Below, in pieces: positions 42,504 through 50,381 of a DNA stretch of 50,381 nucleotides. The position numbers and the translations under genes are program-made. Location of the stretch: positions 1 through 50,381 of the forward strand of contig JBFIHG010000014.1 in NCBI GenBank assembly GCA_041601945.1, in the 5' to 3' direction. Within the stretch, counting starts at the first letter, position 1. Every line of letters begins with the position of its first letter. Below the pieces are notes generated by a model. That model saw only the letters and a program-made list of their open reading frames with translations, did no database searches and was not told the origin of the DNA. The DNA comes from JBFJKD01 sp041601945. Its GTDB lineage: Bacteria; Pseudomonadota; Gammaproteobacteria; Pseudomonadales; Porticoccaceae.

Positions 42504-42797
42504 TTACTTCTTGATCCCTTCTACGCTGACGAGGCGCACAGAGCTGCATTCATCTCGCAATGCTCTTAGCTCGGTATACGTCGGCCCATGATAAAACGTG
42601 TCGAACGCAGCGGCTGACGGGAATTCAAATATAACGACCCGGCGAGGTTCCCAATCGCCTTCGTACACTTTATGTTCCCCGCCGCGGGTGAGGTACTTGC
42701 CGCCTGCGGCTTCGAGTGCAGGCTTTACTTTAGACATAAAATCCTGATAGCGGATCATGTTGTAAATTTCAACGTCGAATATTACATAAGCGGACAT
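42504..42797 (-). CDS. DUF1330 domain protein
   Basis: This 97-residue protein has the dimeric alpha+beta-barrel pattern of DUF1330: AYVIFDVEIYNMIRYQDFM, GGKYLTRGGEHKVYEGDWEPRRVVIFEFPS, and AFDTFYHGPTYTELRALRDE. Members are of unknown biochemistry. AGGAG lies seven bases before the ATG. It is not clustered with related genes. Confidence 0.9.
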   Translation of the reverse strand: MSAYVIFDVEIYNMIRYQDFMSKVKPALEAAGGKYLTRGGEHKVYEGDWEPRRVVIFEFPSAAAFDTFYHGPTYTELRALRDECSSVRLVSVEGIKK

Positions 42798-43089
42798 TTC
42801 GGCTCCTTAATATTATTTTTGGGTTAATCTGCCTGTATGTAGGACTTCTTTTATTTTTTTTGTAACTTTAAGCGCGGTCAGTGCCAGAATCAGAATACCG
42901 AAACGGATAGTGGTTGCCGACCAAGGGCAGTATCCTGGCTATTTGTTTTGACGTCAACAGCGTTAGCCCAATTTGGGGTGGCGGCGAGTCAGATTATCTT
43001 GTTGTTTCCTTAGTCCCGGATGTTAGCTAACCCCTGGCGCAGGTTTTGTGTTTGTTTTCTGCTGGCACCCTACCAAATGTGGCAATCGA
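42798..43089. other. 292-base spacer without a gene
   Basis: No credible ORF or RNA is seen. It should hold the DUF1330 promoter and the end of the glycine-zipper transcript. Confidence 0.4.
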
Positions 43090-43635
43090 TCATGATTTGG
43101 GTGAGTTTAACACCAGCTCCCCATCAACCACGGGAATACGTTCGCCGGGCGCCTCTTTCATACGCACAGTGCCCTCCCTGTCACCTAGCTGGTAGCGTAC
43201 GTCGTAGCCGGTAATCAAGCTGTGGGTTTCCATCACCGTACGACATTTACGTTCTGTGGTGGTGTAGGTGTTATTGGCCTGCATGTTTTCCTGGGTTTTA
43301 TTGCCGGCATAGCCGCCAGCTGCGGCACCTGCCAGGGTGGCAACTTTTTTGCCGGTACCGCCGCCAATCTGATTGCCAACCACGCCGCCCAGAATAGCGC
43401 CTGCCACTGTGCCAATTACCTGATGCTGATCCTTCACGGGTTGTTGCCGGGTTACCACGATGTCTTCGCATACCTCCCGCGGGACGGTGCTATCCTTGAT
43501 TACGTCTTTAATTTCCAGGACAGTCGCGTATGCTGGGCCCGGATCGCTGCTAAGCATGCGGTAGCCGCCGATCGCCCCCACTGCCGTAGCCAAAGCCACG
43601 CCCGCTACCAGCCCGGTAAGTGTTGATTTATTCAC
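43090..43635 (-). CDS. Glycine-zipper (17 kDa surface-antigen-like) envelope protein
   Basis: This 181-residue protein begins with GTG after GGAGG. It has an N-terminal hydrophobic helix (TLTGLVAGVALATAVGAIGGY), then a periplasmic domain and a glycine-zipper pair (VIGTVAGAILGGVVGNQIGGGTGKKVATLAGAAAGGYAGNK). There is no lipobox Cys. The last part has a conserved CEDIVV/RKCRTV cysteine pair and a KEAPGERIPVVDGELV end. Similar proteins (SlyB/Rick_17kDa_Anti) are envelope stabilisers. Function in this host is unknown. Confidence 0.85.
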   Translation of the reverse strand: MNKSTLTGLVAGVALATAVGAIGGYRMLSSDPGPAYATVLEIKDVIKDSTVPREVCEDIVVTRQQPVKDQHQVIGTVAGAILGGVVGNQIGGGTGKKVATLAGAAAGGYAGNKTQENMQANNTYTTTERKCRTVMETHSLITGYDVRYQLGDREGTVRMKEAPGERIPVVDGELVLNSPKS

Positions 43636-43925
43636 CGTAGAACCTCCGTTGTCTAAGAATAGTTGTCAATTATGTTGAAGTGCGAGCTTCGGTGTATCCA
43701 TCCTGTGTGCCTGTTGATATTCTGAAGCTAGCGCGTCCATTCTCAATGGCTTTATCCCCTTTGTCCATGTAGAAATCGGCATTTATGGGTCGATGCAATG
43801 GTTTCGCACCACGTAAACTCAGGGGTCGGGTTATATTTTCCATCATGAACGATCGGTCATAAACAAACCCCAGTCTGAATGCGTCCTTCCCCTATGGATT
43901 GCTGGGTCGCTTTGTTGGGTGCGCG
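43636..43925. other. 290-base spacer with an operator-like palindrome
   Basis: The palindrome at 43845-43860 (ATGAACGATCGGTCAT, one mismatched pair of eight) resembles TetR-family operators. A 58-codon open frame overlaps it on the minus strand and ends close before the glycine-zipper gene; it has no Shine-Dalgarno and no recognisable family, so I do not call it a gene. Confidence 0.35.
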
Positions 43926-44687
43926 TCAGGGATAATCCTGCCGTGTGGGCCGTACTACGATATCGCTGATGTGCACGTGGGGCGGCTGACTCACAATGAA
44001 ATGAATGGTATTAGCGATATCGTCCCCCACCAGCAGCGGGCCAAAACTTTTCTCAAACCCTTGCACCATTTCTTCACTGTAACCGGCACCCGCCTGAAAT
44101 CCGCTTAATACGGCACCAGGCTCTACCAGAGTAACGCGAATACCTTTGGGTCCCACTTCCCGGCGCAGACCTTCGGTCAGCGCATGCACCGCAAATTTGG
44201 AAGCGCCGTACACGGCGCTGAACGGAGAGATATGGCGCCCCACCACCGAGCCAATCACCACAATATCCGCCGCGGTTGCCGGGTAGCTTTTTTCCTGTGC
44301 GCCCAGCATCTTTTGTGCAGCCTTTTGCAACAGGGCAAGCGCACCGCTGACATTTACCTTCAGTACATCTTCAAACTCGGCGAGATTGGCGTCCTTCACC
44401 GAGCCACCCAATCCGCGCCCAGCGTTGACCACCACAATATCAATGGCACCACCAAAGCGCTCAAGCGCGGTGGCAAATAATTGTTCGAGCACCGCGTGAT
44501 CAGCTGCATCACCGGGCACGCCGCAGAACCCGTCACCCAGTTGCTTTTCCATCGCTTTTAACTTCTCGGCATTGCGCCCGGTTCCCACCACGGCGTACCC
44601 GGCATCAACAAATTTTCGTACCGTGGCTTCGCCGATACCGGAGGTAGCGCCCGTGACGGTAGCGATACGTAAATACCTGGACGTCAT
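43926..44687 (-). CDS. SDR-family oxidoreductase, YdfG-like
   Basis: This 253-residue classical SDR has VTGATSGIGEATV at residues 10-22, VVVNAGRGLGGSV, the YGASKFAVHALTEGL catalytic segment and GIRVTLVEPGAVLSGF. The YdfG subgroup reduces serine/3-hydroxy acids and aldehydes with NADP(H); the Arg in VVGTGRNAEKL agrees with NADP. GGAG lies eight bases before the ATG. It is an isolated gene of uncertain substrate. Confidence 0.88.
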   Translation of the reverse strand: MTSRYLRIATVTGATSGIGEATVRKFVDAGYAVVGTGRNAEKLKAMEKQLGDGFCGVPGDAADHAVLEQLFATALERFGGAIDIVVVNAGRGLGGSVKDANLAEFEDVLKVNVSGALALLQKAAQKMLGAQEKSYPATAADIVVIGSVVGRHISPFSAVYGASKFAVHALTEGLRREVGPKGIRVTLVEPGAVLSGFQAGAGYSEEMVQGFEKSFGPLLVGDDIANTIHFIVSQPPHVHISDIVVRPTRQDYP

Positions 44688-44913
44688 ATGTGCTCTCCAT
44701 TTTCAATAATAATACTTGATACTTGGACCACGTGGTTTCCTTGTCATCGCACACGTTTGCCTATGTAGTTTGCCTTCCCGGTATTCCGTGCGCCCGCACG
44801 ACGATACGGGGATTGGATATTTATATCCTTATACTACGTGCCCAGTTAGGAGAACGTGGTCATCTATAAAGGGCAAAGTACATTATCTGCCCGCAGCGTT
44901 TGTCAGGGTATTT

Positions 44914-45270
44914 TTAGCTGTTTGCCATCTGTATTTCGCTATGTACGCCTAAAAGTAATTTCTTTGGATCACCCTTCGCTGTGTAAATAGCGATAAGAAT
45001 GTATGGAAATCCAAACATCCCTCCCATAAAGATGCTTAAAAATCCAAATATATGTCCTTTCGGAGTGAACCCTTCTCGCCAGCTTATCCAGGTTGCCAAT
45101 AAAAACAGATGGATTAAAAAATCAGTATTGAATTGCGAGCGCCAATCGAGATTGAGCAAGTCTCCAAAGTAAACTATGGGCCAATTGAAGCCGGTATCTT
45201 TGATGGCAAGTATTGTGACTGCGTAAATTATCACTATAGAAAACGCTAAAAAATAACGTACGGCTTTCAT
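44914..45270 (-). CDS. Small membrane protein of unknown function
   Basis: The 118-residue protein starting at MKAVRYFLAFS has hydrophobic stretches near residues 5-22, 46-61 and 75-96, so it is likely an inner-membrane protein of three helices. I recognise no family with confidence; the FLIHLFLLATWISWRE and GFPYILIAIY segments are reminiscent of small DUF2834/DUF1475-like proteins. A 33-residue upstream extension of the frame is open but lacks a good start. Sequence is AT-rich compared with the catabolic blocks. Confidence 0.65.
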   Translation of the reverse strand: MKAVRYFLAFSIVIIYAVTILAIKDTGFNWPIVYFGDLLNLDWRSQFNTDFLIHLFLLATWISWREGFTPKGHIFGFLSIFMGGMFGFPYILIAIYTAKGDPKKLLLGVHSEIQMANS

Positions 45271-45574
45271 CACAAGGTATCCATATTTTGAGGGATGTAT
45301 GAACTCGTAACGTCTTGTGCAAGGGCTGCGGAAAACAAAACCGTTTGTCAGTCCGAGCGCGCGAAGCATGTATTTGAGTTTGTCGTTTTCTTGGCGACAG
45401 TAACAGGCACCTCTTCTGCTGTGCTGAGAAGTCGGATCGAGTTGCCCAAACCAGGGAGCGAATGAGGTCAGTGGACGTTAATTGGGCCTCTCGCCACCCC
45501 TGAGTTTGCAGAGGGTGGCCACCAAAACGGAGGAATTACATTTTCCGTTGGAGAAACCTGTTGTTTTTTACAAC
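45271..45574. other. Spacer between the cold-shock gene and the small membrane protein gene
   Basis: This 304-base stretch contains no credible gene. A hairpin at 45493-45519 lies downstream of cspA (separate entry). The remainder should contain the promoter for the 118-residue membrane protein on the minus strand. Confidence 0.35.
45493..45519 (-). terminator. Candidate terminator hairpin downstream of the cold-shock gene
   Basis: GCCACCC and GGGTGGC pair across a 13-base loop, 56 bases past the cspA stop. No U-tract follows. Confidence 0.35.
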
Positions 45575-45781
45575 CTAAACAGGAACAACTTTATTTGCGC
45601 AAGGACCTTTTTGACCTTGACCAACTTCGAACTCAACGGCCTGACCATCATTCAATGTTGCGTACCCACCGCCTGCCTGGATTTCTGAATGATGAACAAA
45701 CAAATCTTTACTGCCATCCTCAGGTGTAATGAACCCGAAACCTTTGTCCGCATTGAACCACTTAACTGTACCTTTACCCAT
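45575..45781 (-). CDS. Cold-shock protein, CspA family
   Basis: This 68-residue OB-fold protein has GTVKWFNADKGFGFITPEDG with RNP1 (KGFGFI) and DLFVHHSEI with RNP2, ending in QGQKGPCANKVV. CspA proteins bind RNA and single-stranded DNA and act as antitermination/RNA chaperones. The ATG at 45781 has AAGAG about nine bases upstream; the extended frame upstream is inside the leader. A 190-base region lies between it and the upstream katG stop and should hold its promoter and 5' leader, typical of cold-shock genes. Confidence 0.95.
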   Translation of the reverse strand: MGKGTVKWFNADKGFGFITPEDGSKDLFVHHSEIQAGGGYATLNDGQAVEFEVGQGQKGPCANKVVPV

Positions 45782-45971
45782 TTTCTTTACTCTTGGTTGT
45801 TGGTGAACGATAAAAATTGTATACGAACTCACCAATTCGAATATAAAGCCAAATTTACCGGCAGTAACACTTTTCGTTCCGGTTGGCGGCGGTAGTATAC
45901 CGTCCTCTGCAACCAGTTGCTCGTGGCCCAGTGTTCCTGGTCAAAAGCCCGCCAAGGCATTTATTCCGGGC

Positions 45972-48119
<2,148 letters not shown>

Positions 48120-48213
48120 GTCTTCTCTCCTTGTCTGTGTGATTAGGGGTCGCAACTAACGCCCAGCTAAAGCGCAGCCATAGGCCGTCGCGCTGAGCTT
48201 TTTATTGTGTGCA

Positions 48214-48927
48214 TCATGTGATGACCATTACGCCAACCACACCAAATATGAAACCTAGTACCGCCCCCATGGGGGGCGCCCAGTGTTTGGCTAATTTTAC
48301 GCGTGGAGCAATATCCTGAAATATGGAATACAGGATTCCTCCGGAAGCCATCAGCACAATAACCGCAACCGCAACAGGATGATCTTGTAACCACAGGTAA
48401 CTGGACACCCCTGAAATGGGACCTAGAAATGCCATTACAAAGAAAATAATCATAATTTTTCTCGGGCCAAAATTTGCCGACCGATTCAACTCCCGATAGG
48501 CATTAAATCCTTCTGGAATATTCTGTAATGTAATAAGTGCCGCCAGCAATACCGCATCTTTACTTCCAATTGCAAAGGCAGTTCCCAAAGCGATTGATTC
48601 GGGGACAAAGTCAAGGAGCATGGCCACAAGTTGACTTGCGGGTGTCTGTAATTTTAGCAGATAAATATCAATCAGCATGAAAATAAGCCCGCCGACCAGG
48701 AGGCTACAAGCAGCGGTCAGCGGTTCAAGCTTGCTTATACCGTAAGGAACTAACACGAGGGCAACAGCTGACAAAAGGGCACCGCCACCGAATGCCATCA
48801 TACTGTGACTGAATTCGGCCTCTAACAATTTAGATTTGAATTTGCCGATACTGGCCAGAAACGCACCTAAGGGCATAGCCAGCCCAGCCGTCAATGTTAG
48901 CCCAATAAGGATGAGCAAATTATTCAT
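48214..48927 (-). CDS. ZIP-like membrane transporter with altered metal-site residues
   Basis: This 237-residue protein has about eight hydrophobic helices in the ZIP layout, with the transport helices carrying LLDFVPESIALGTAFAIG and TLQNIPEGFNAYREL. Canonical ZIP metal sites have HNxPEG and HExP; here the first His-containing block reads DFVPES and the second QNIPEG, so both usual His positions are replaced (Asp and Gln). Transport of a divalent cation is still possible with Asp/Glu ligands. The ATG at 48927 is used (no clear Shine-Dalgarno); a TTG ten codons upstream is open. Confidence 0.75.
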   Translation of the reverse strand: MNNLLILIGLTLTAGLAMPLGAFLASIGKFKSKLLEAEFSHSMMAFGGGALLSAVALVLVPYGISKLEPLTAACSLLVGGLIFMLIDIYLLKLQTPASQLVAMLLDFVPESIALGTAFAIGSKDAVLLAALITLQNIPEGFNAYRELNRSANFGPRKIMIIFFVMAFLGPISGVSSYLWLQDHPVAVAVIVLMASGGILYSIFQDIAPRVKLAKHWAPPMGAVLGFIFGVVGVMVIT

Positions 48928-49021
48928 AGTTATTTCATAATTGTTGCATGATGACAAAGTTCATCAGGGCCAGGTGAGAACGTCCACAGGGCGCCAGATT
49001 AGGTGCATGATTGAGCGCATG

Positions 49022-49057
49022 TTTGGGCGCGTGTTTGGGCGCGTGTTTGGGCGATAT
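49022..49057. repeat. Three copies of a 12-base tandem repeat
   Basis: TTTGGGCGCGTG occurs twice in succession (49022-49045) followed by TTTGGGCGATAT (49046-49057). It is in non-coding sequence just past the end of the YeaR-like operon (about 18 bases from the stop at 49075). It may be strand-slippage expansion. Confidence 0.85.
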
Positions 49058-49074
49058 GTCGCGCAAGCCAGCCA

Positions 49075-49383
49075 TCAGCGGCTGCGTTCCGGGAACAGTA
49101 TCAACCAGGCATCTTCACAGCCAGCCAGCAGGCTTAGGCCATCCGAGGAGGGTTTCTCGCACGGCTCAGCATCAAGCGCTCGCGCCACATCAACCGACGC
49201 CGGGGAGAAGTAAACCTTGACCTCGCAATGCAGTCGTCCCTCTGATTCATGCCGCATAAATACTGCCATCTGCGCGGGCATCTCAGCCTTTGTATACGTA
49301 GACAACAAGTAATTTTCAAGGCAACCCAGTGGTTCGTGCGCCAACATCGCGTCACCGAGGTTTTTCGAGAACCAATTTGTCAC
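49075..49383 (-). CDS. Hypothetical 102-residue protein following the DUF1971 gene
   Basis: This protein, MTNWFSKNLGDAMLAHEPLGC to AWLILFPERSR, has no membrane helix and reads as a small globular protein, with FMRHESEGRLHCEVKVYFSP and a CEKPSSDGLSLLAGCEDAW end. It resembles a conserved uncharacterised type from memory. It overlaps the DUF1971 gene by four bases, so it is coupled to it and likely works with it. Function unknown. Confidence 0.65.
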   Translation of the reverse strand: MTNWFSKNLGDAMLAHEPLGCLENYLLSTYTKAEMPAQMAVFMRHESEGRLHCEVKVYFSPASVDVARALDAEPCEKPSSDGLSLLAGCEDAWLILFPERSR

Positions 49384-49673
49384 CGGGGTTTCAATGTCCG
49401 ACCATAAAACTCAACGTAAAATCTCACTTGCCCCAACGGCTTCACCTCATGCAATATTTCTGGTTCCACCACACCATACCTCTCCGGCGATAATTCGACA
49501 TCCTCTATTTCCGGCTCCAAAATCCGATAGTGTAGTCTGCCCTCCAGAATGACAATTTTCCCCCAGGTACCTTCCTTCGTTTGGTGTGCCTTCAAAAGCC
49601 CTTTAGGCACAGTTTCTTCGGTAAACTCTGGCGTGCTTTTGTAGCTTGAGACATCAGCAGGTAGTTCTTTCAT
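49380..49673 (-). CDS. DUF1971 (YeaR/TehB-like) protein
   Basis: This 97-residue beta-rich protein reads YKSTPEFTEETVPKGLLKAHQTKEGTWGKIVILEG, then LHYRILEPE and VVEPEILHEVKPLGQVRFYVEFYG. The pattern is that of DUF1971, the fold of E. coli YeaR and of the N-terminal part of tellurite-resistance TehB. YeaR is nitrate/nitric-oxide induced in E. coli. Its start follows the preceding small ORF stop with no gap. The cupin-like HE(x)5-GxV region suggests a small-molecule or metal ligand. Confidence 0.88.
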   Translation of the reverse strand: MKELPADVSSYKSTPEFTEETVPKGLLKAHQTKEGTWGKIVILEGRLHYRILEPEIEDVELSPERYGVVEPEILHEVKPLGQVRFYVEFYGRTLKPR

Positions 49674-49832
49674 CTAATTCATCCGAGATACATAACGTTT
49701 GAACCAAACTGCACTACTATGGGCAAAACCACGCAGCACCACAACACCTTCTCGCGTTAGCTGGCGTGAATTATTAAGCGTCATCAATTCATGATCTCGT
49801 CGATAATTGGATAATTGGGTCAGCTTGACCAT
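49674..49832 (-). CDS. Small ORF of 52 residues between the DUF4405-like and DUF1971 genes
   Basis: The frame reads MVKLTQLSNYRRDHELMTLNN and continues through TREGVVVLRGFAHSSAVWF to a stop (TAG) that touches the DUF1971 start with zero spacing. The first ATG lies 29 bases after the upstream gene. This packing suggests a real small gene in the operon. It is basic and short, with no clear Shine-Dalgarno and no recognised family. An alternative is leader sequence. Confidence 0.45.
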   Translation of the reverse strand: MVKLTQLSNYRRDHELMTLNNSRQLTREGVVVLRGFAHSSAVWFKRYVSRMN

Positions 49833-49861
49833 TTCATTTTTTTTGATCTTCAATCGGTAGC

Positions 49862-50203
49862 TTACTCACGCGATTCGGCTTCAGCCGCTAATTTATCCAT
49901 GGGGATTGCGATTTCCGGCGGAACTTCGTTATTTAGGACAACACCATAAAGCAGCACTAACATGCAAACCATAACACCGCCAAAAATCGCGACCGAGCGA
50001 TTTTTTACGTAATGCAGAATCGATTTTAAATTAAACGTCAGGTGGCCTATTACGGAAAGTATCATGATTAGCCCAAAGAGCTTATGCACTGGATGCATTT
50101 GAATAGTAAAAGACGGCTTCTCTATAAAAAACATCATCAATCCTGATGTGGACATCGCGAGAAATGATACAAATAACGCAACTGCAATGATTTTTCTGAA
50201 CAT
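49862..50203 (-). CDS. DUF4405-like small membrane protein with candidate heme ligands
   Basis: This 113-residue protein has three hydrophobic helices (about residues 6-27, 41-60 and 73-92). Helix 2 begins MHPVHKLFGLIMILSVIGHLTFNLK, with His residues on one face as in DUF4405/cytochrome b-like proteins that may bind heme. A GGAG lies about seven bases before the ATG. It is the first gene of the minus-strand set and the IS3 element begins about 50 bases upstream, so its promoter could be altered by that insertion. Confidence 0.65.
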   Translation of the reverse strand: MFRKIIAVALFVSFLAMSTSGLMMFFIEKPSFTIQMHPVHKLFGLIMILSVIGHLTFNLKSILHYVKNRSVAIFGGVMVCMLVLLYGVVLNNEVPPEIAIPMDKLAAEAESRE

Positions 50204-50251
50204 ATAATATCTCCGGATTGTAGATCTCGATAACGTTTGAGTTAAGCGGCG

Positions 50252-50381
50252 TGATCTAGCACCACTTTTGTGGACACTTTATGCACACAGCTTTTCATAA
50301 TTCTCAGGTGATTGATAGTCCAATGATGAATGTAATCTTTCTCGATTATAAAACTCAATATATTCGACAATATGGGCAACC
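50252..50381 (-). mobile_element. IS3-family insertion sequence, right end (continues outside window)
   Basis: The terminal inverted repeat runs from 50252 to about 50277, beginning TGATCTAGCACC and ending GTGGACAC. This matches the IS3 terminus as I recall it (starting TGATCTTACC and ending GTGGACAC). Bases just left of 50252 (GGCG) would be the target duplication. The transposase gene reads leftward toward this end. The element extends past the right edge, so its length and copy number are unknown. Confidence 0.85.
50279..50381 (-). CDS. IS3-family transposase OrfB, C-terminal part (5' end outside window)
   Basis: Thirty-four codons are open from the right edge to a TAA at 50279-50281. The product includes VAHIVEYIEFYNRERLHSSL and DYQSPENYEKLCA, which is the end of the rve integrase core of IS3-group transposases (pattern YNRERLHSSLDYQSP). 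The first part is outside the window, so integrity cannot be judged. The gene ends just before the terminal repeat, as usual. Confidence 0.9.
   Translation of the reverse strand, partial: VAHIVEYIEFYNRERLHSSLDYQSPENYEKLCA

Noticed and set aside
42293..42514. A 73-codon plus-strand ORF between the YajD-like and DUF1330 genes
   Set aside because: Composition is not protein-like, there is no ribosome-binding site and no similarity pattern.
43674..43852. A 58-codon minus-strand frame (MMENITRP...) before the glycine-zipper gene
   Set aside because: No Shine-Dalgarno and no recognisable family; too short to accept without homologs.
49010..49060. Short repeats that could suggest a CRISPR array
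   Set aside because: The units are contiguous 12-mers without spacers, and there are no cas genes.

Overview
The window looks like chromosomal DNA of a free-living, probably marine, aerobic gammaproteobacterium. The evidence is a moaA operon behind an E. coli-like Moco riboswitch, a YbbA-YbbP-TesA neighbourhood, gammaproteobacterial-style HemH, YehS and YajD, and mid-50s G+C judged by eye. A Spongiibacteraceae/Cellvibrionales-like host would fit but is only a guess; no rRNA or other phylogenetic marker is present. I see no tRNA, rRNA or CRISPR array.

Layout. (1) 1-6.8 kb is a catabolic block: a truncated type II (LigB-type) extradiol dioxygenase, a ring-hydroxylating dioxygenase (RHO) beta subunit, a BenD-like cis-diol dehydrogenase, a BphX-like membrane protein, a NahE-like hydratase-aldolase, an EamA exporter, an AcuI-like reductase, a flavin reductase and a glutathione transferase (GST). 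(2) 6.9-9.5 kb holds moeB-moeA and an unknown ORF. (3) 9.5-11.5 kb holds an SDR and an acyl-CoA dehydrogenase. (4) 11.7-13.2 kb holds hemH and a small conserved gene. (5) 13.3-19.0 kb is one tightly overlapping minus-strand operon, moaA-B-C-D-E-modA-B-C-mobA, behind a Moco riboswitch: molybdate uptake, molybdopterin synthesis and MGD formation in one transcript. (6) 19.1-25.3 kb holds a PilZ protein, an ABC exporter pair divergent from tesA, and a diguanylate cyclase with two degenerate receiver domains. (7) 25.5-39.1 kb is a second, larger catabolic block: zinc alcohol dehydrogenase, GST, Baeyer-Villiger monooxygenase (BVMO), RHO alpha and beta, GST, an AlkB-type membrane monooxygenase with a BenC/XylA-type reductase, a DUF7064-like / APH-like kinase / DUF6285-like trio, and an HpaB-type flavin monooxygenase. 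(8) 39.3-48.9 kb is mostly housekeeping and stress genes: CvfB-like, YehS, aldo/keto reductase, YajD, DUF1330, glycine-zipper, SDR, cold shock protein, KatG and a ZIP-like transporter. (9) 49.0-50.2 kb is a small minus-strand operon containing DUF1971 (YeaR-like) and DUF4405-like genes. (10) The right edge cuts into an IS3-family insertion sequence whose terminal inverted repeat and transposase C-terminus are visible.

How the genes may work together. The two catabolic blocks supply oxygenases of five classes (Rieske, AlkB, BVMO, HpaB, LigB), a benzoate-dioxygenase-style reductase, a cis-diol dehydrogenase, an aldolase, beta-oxidation-type enzymes and three GSTs. That set suits attack on an aromatic or alicyclic hydrocarbon, or a terpenoid or steroid-like substrate. 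The substrate cannot be read from the sequence. No transcriptional regulator gene is visible in the window.

Start codons were moved inward from the longest ORF wherever a Shine-Dalgarno match, overlap or family start supported it.
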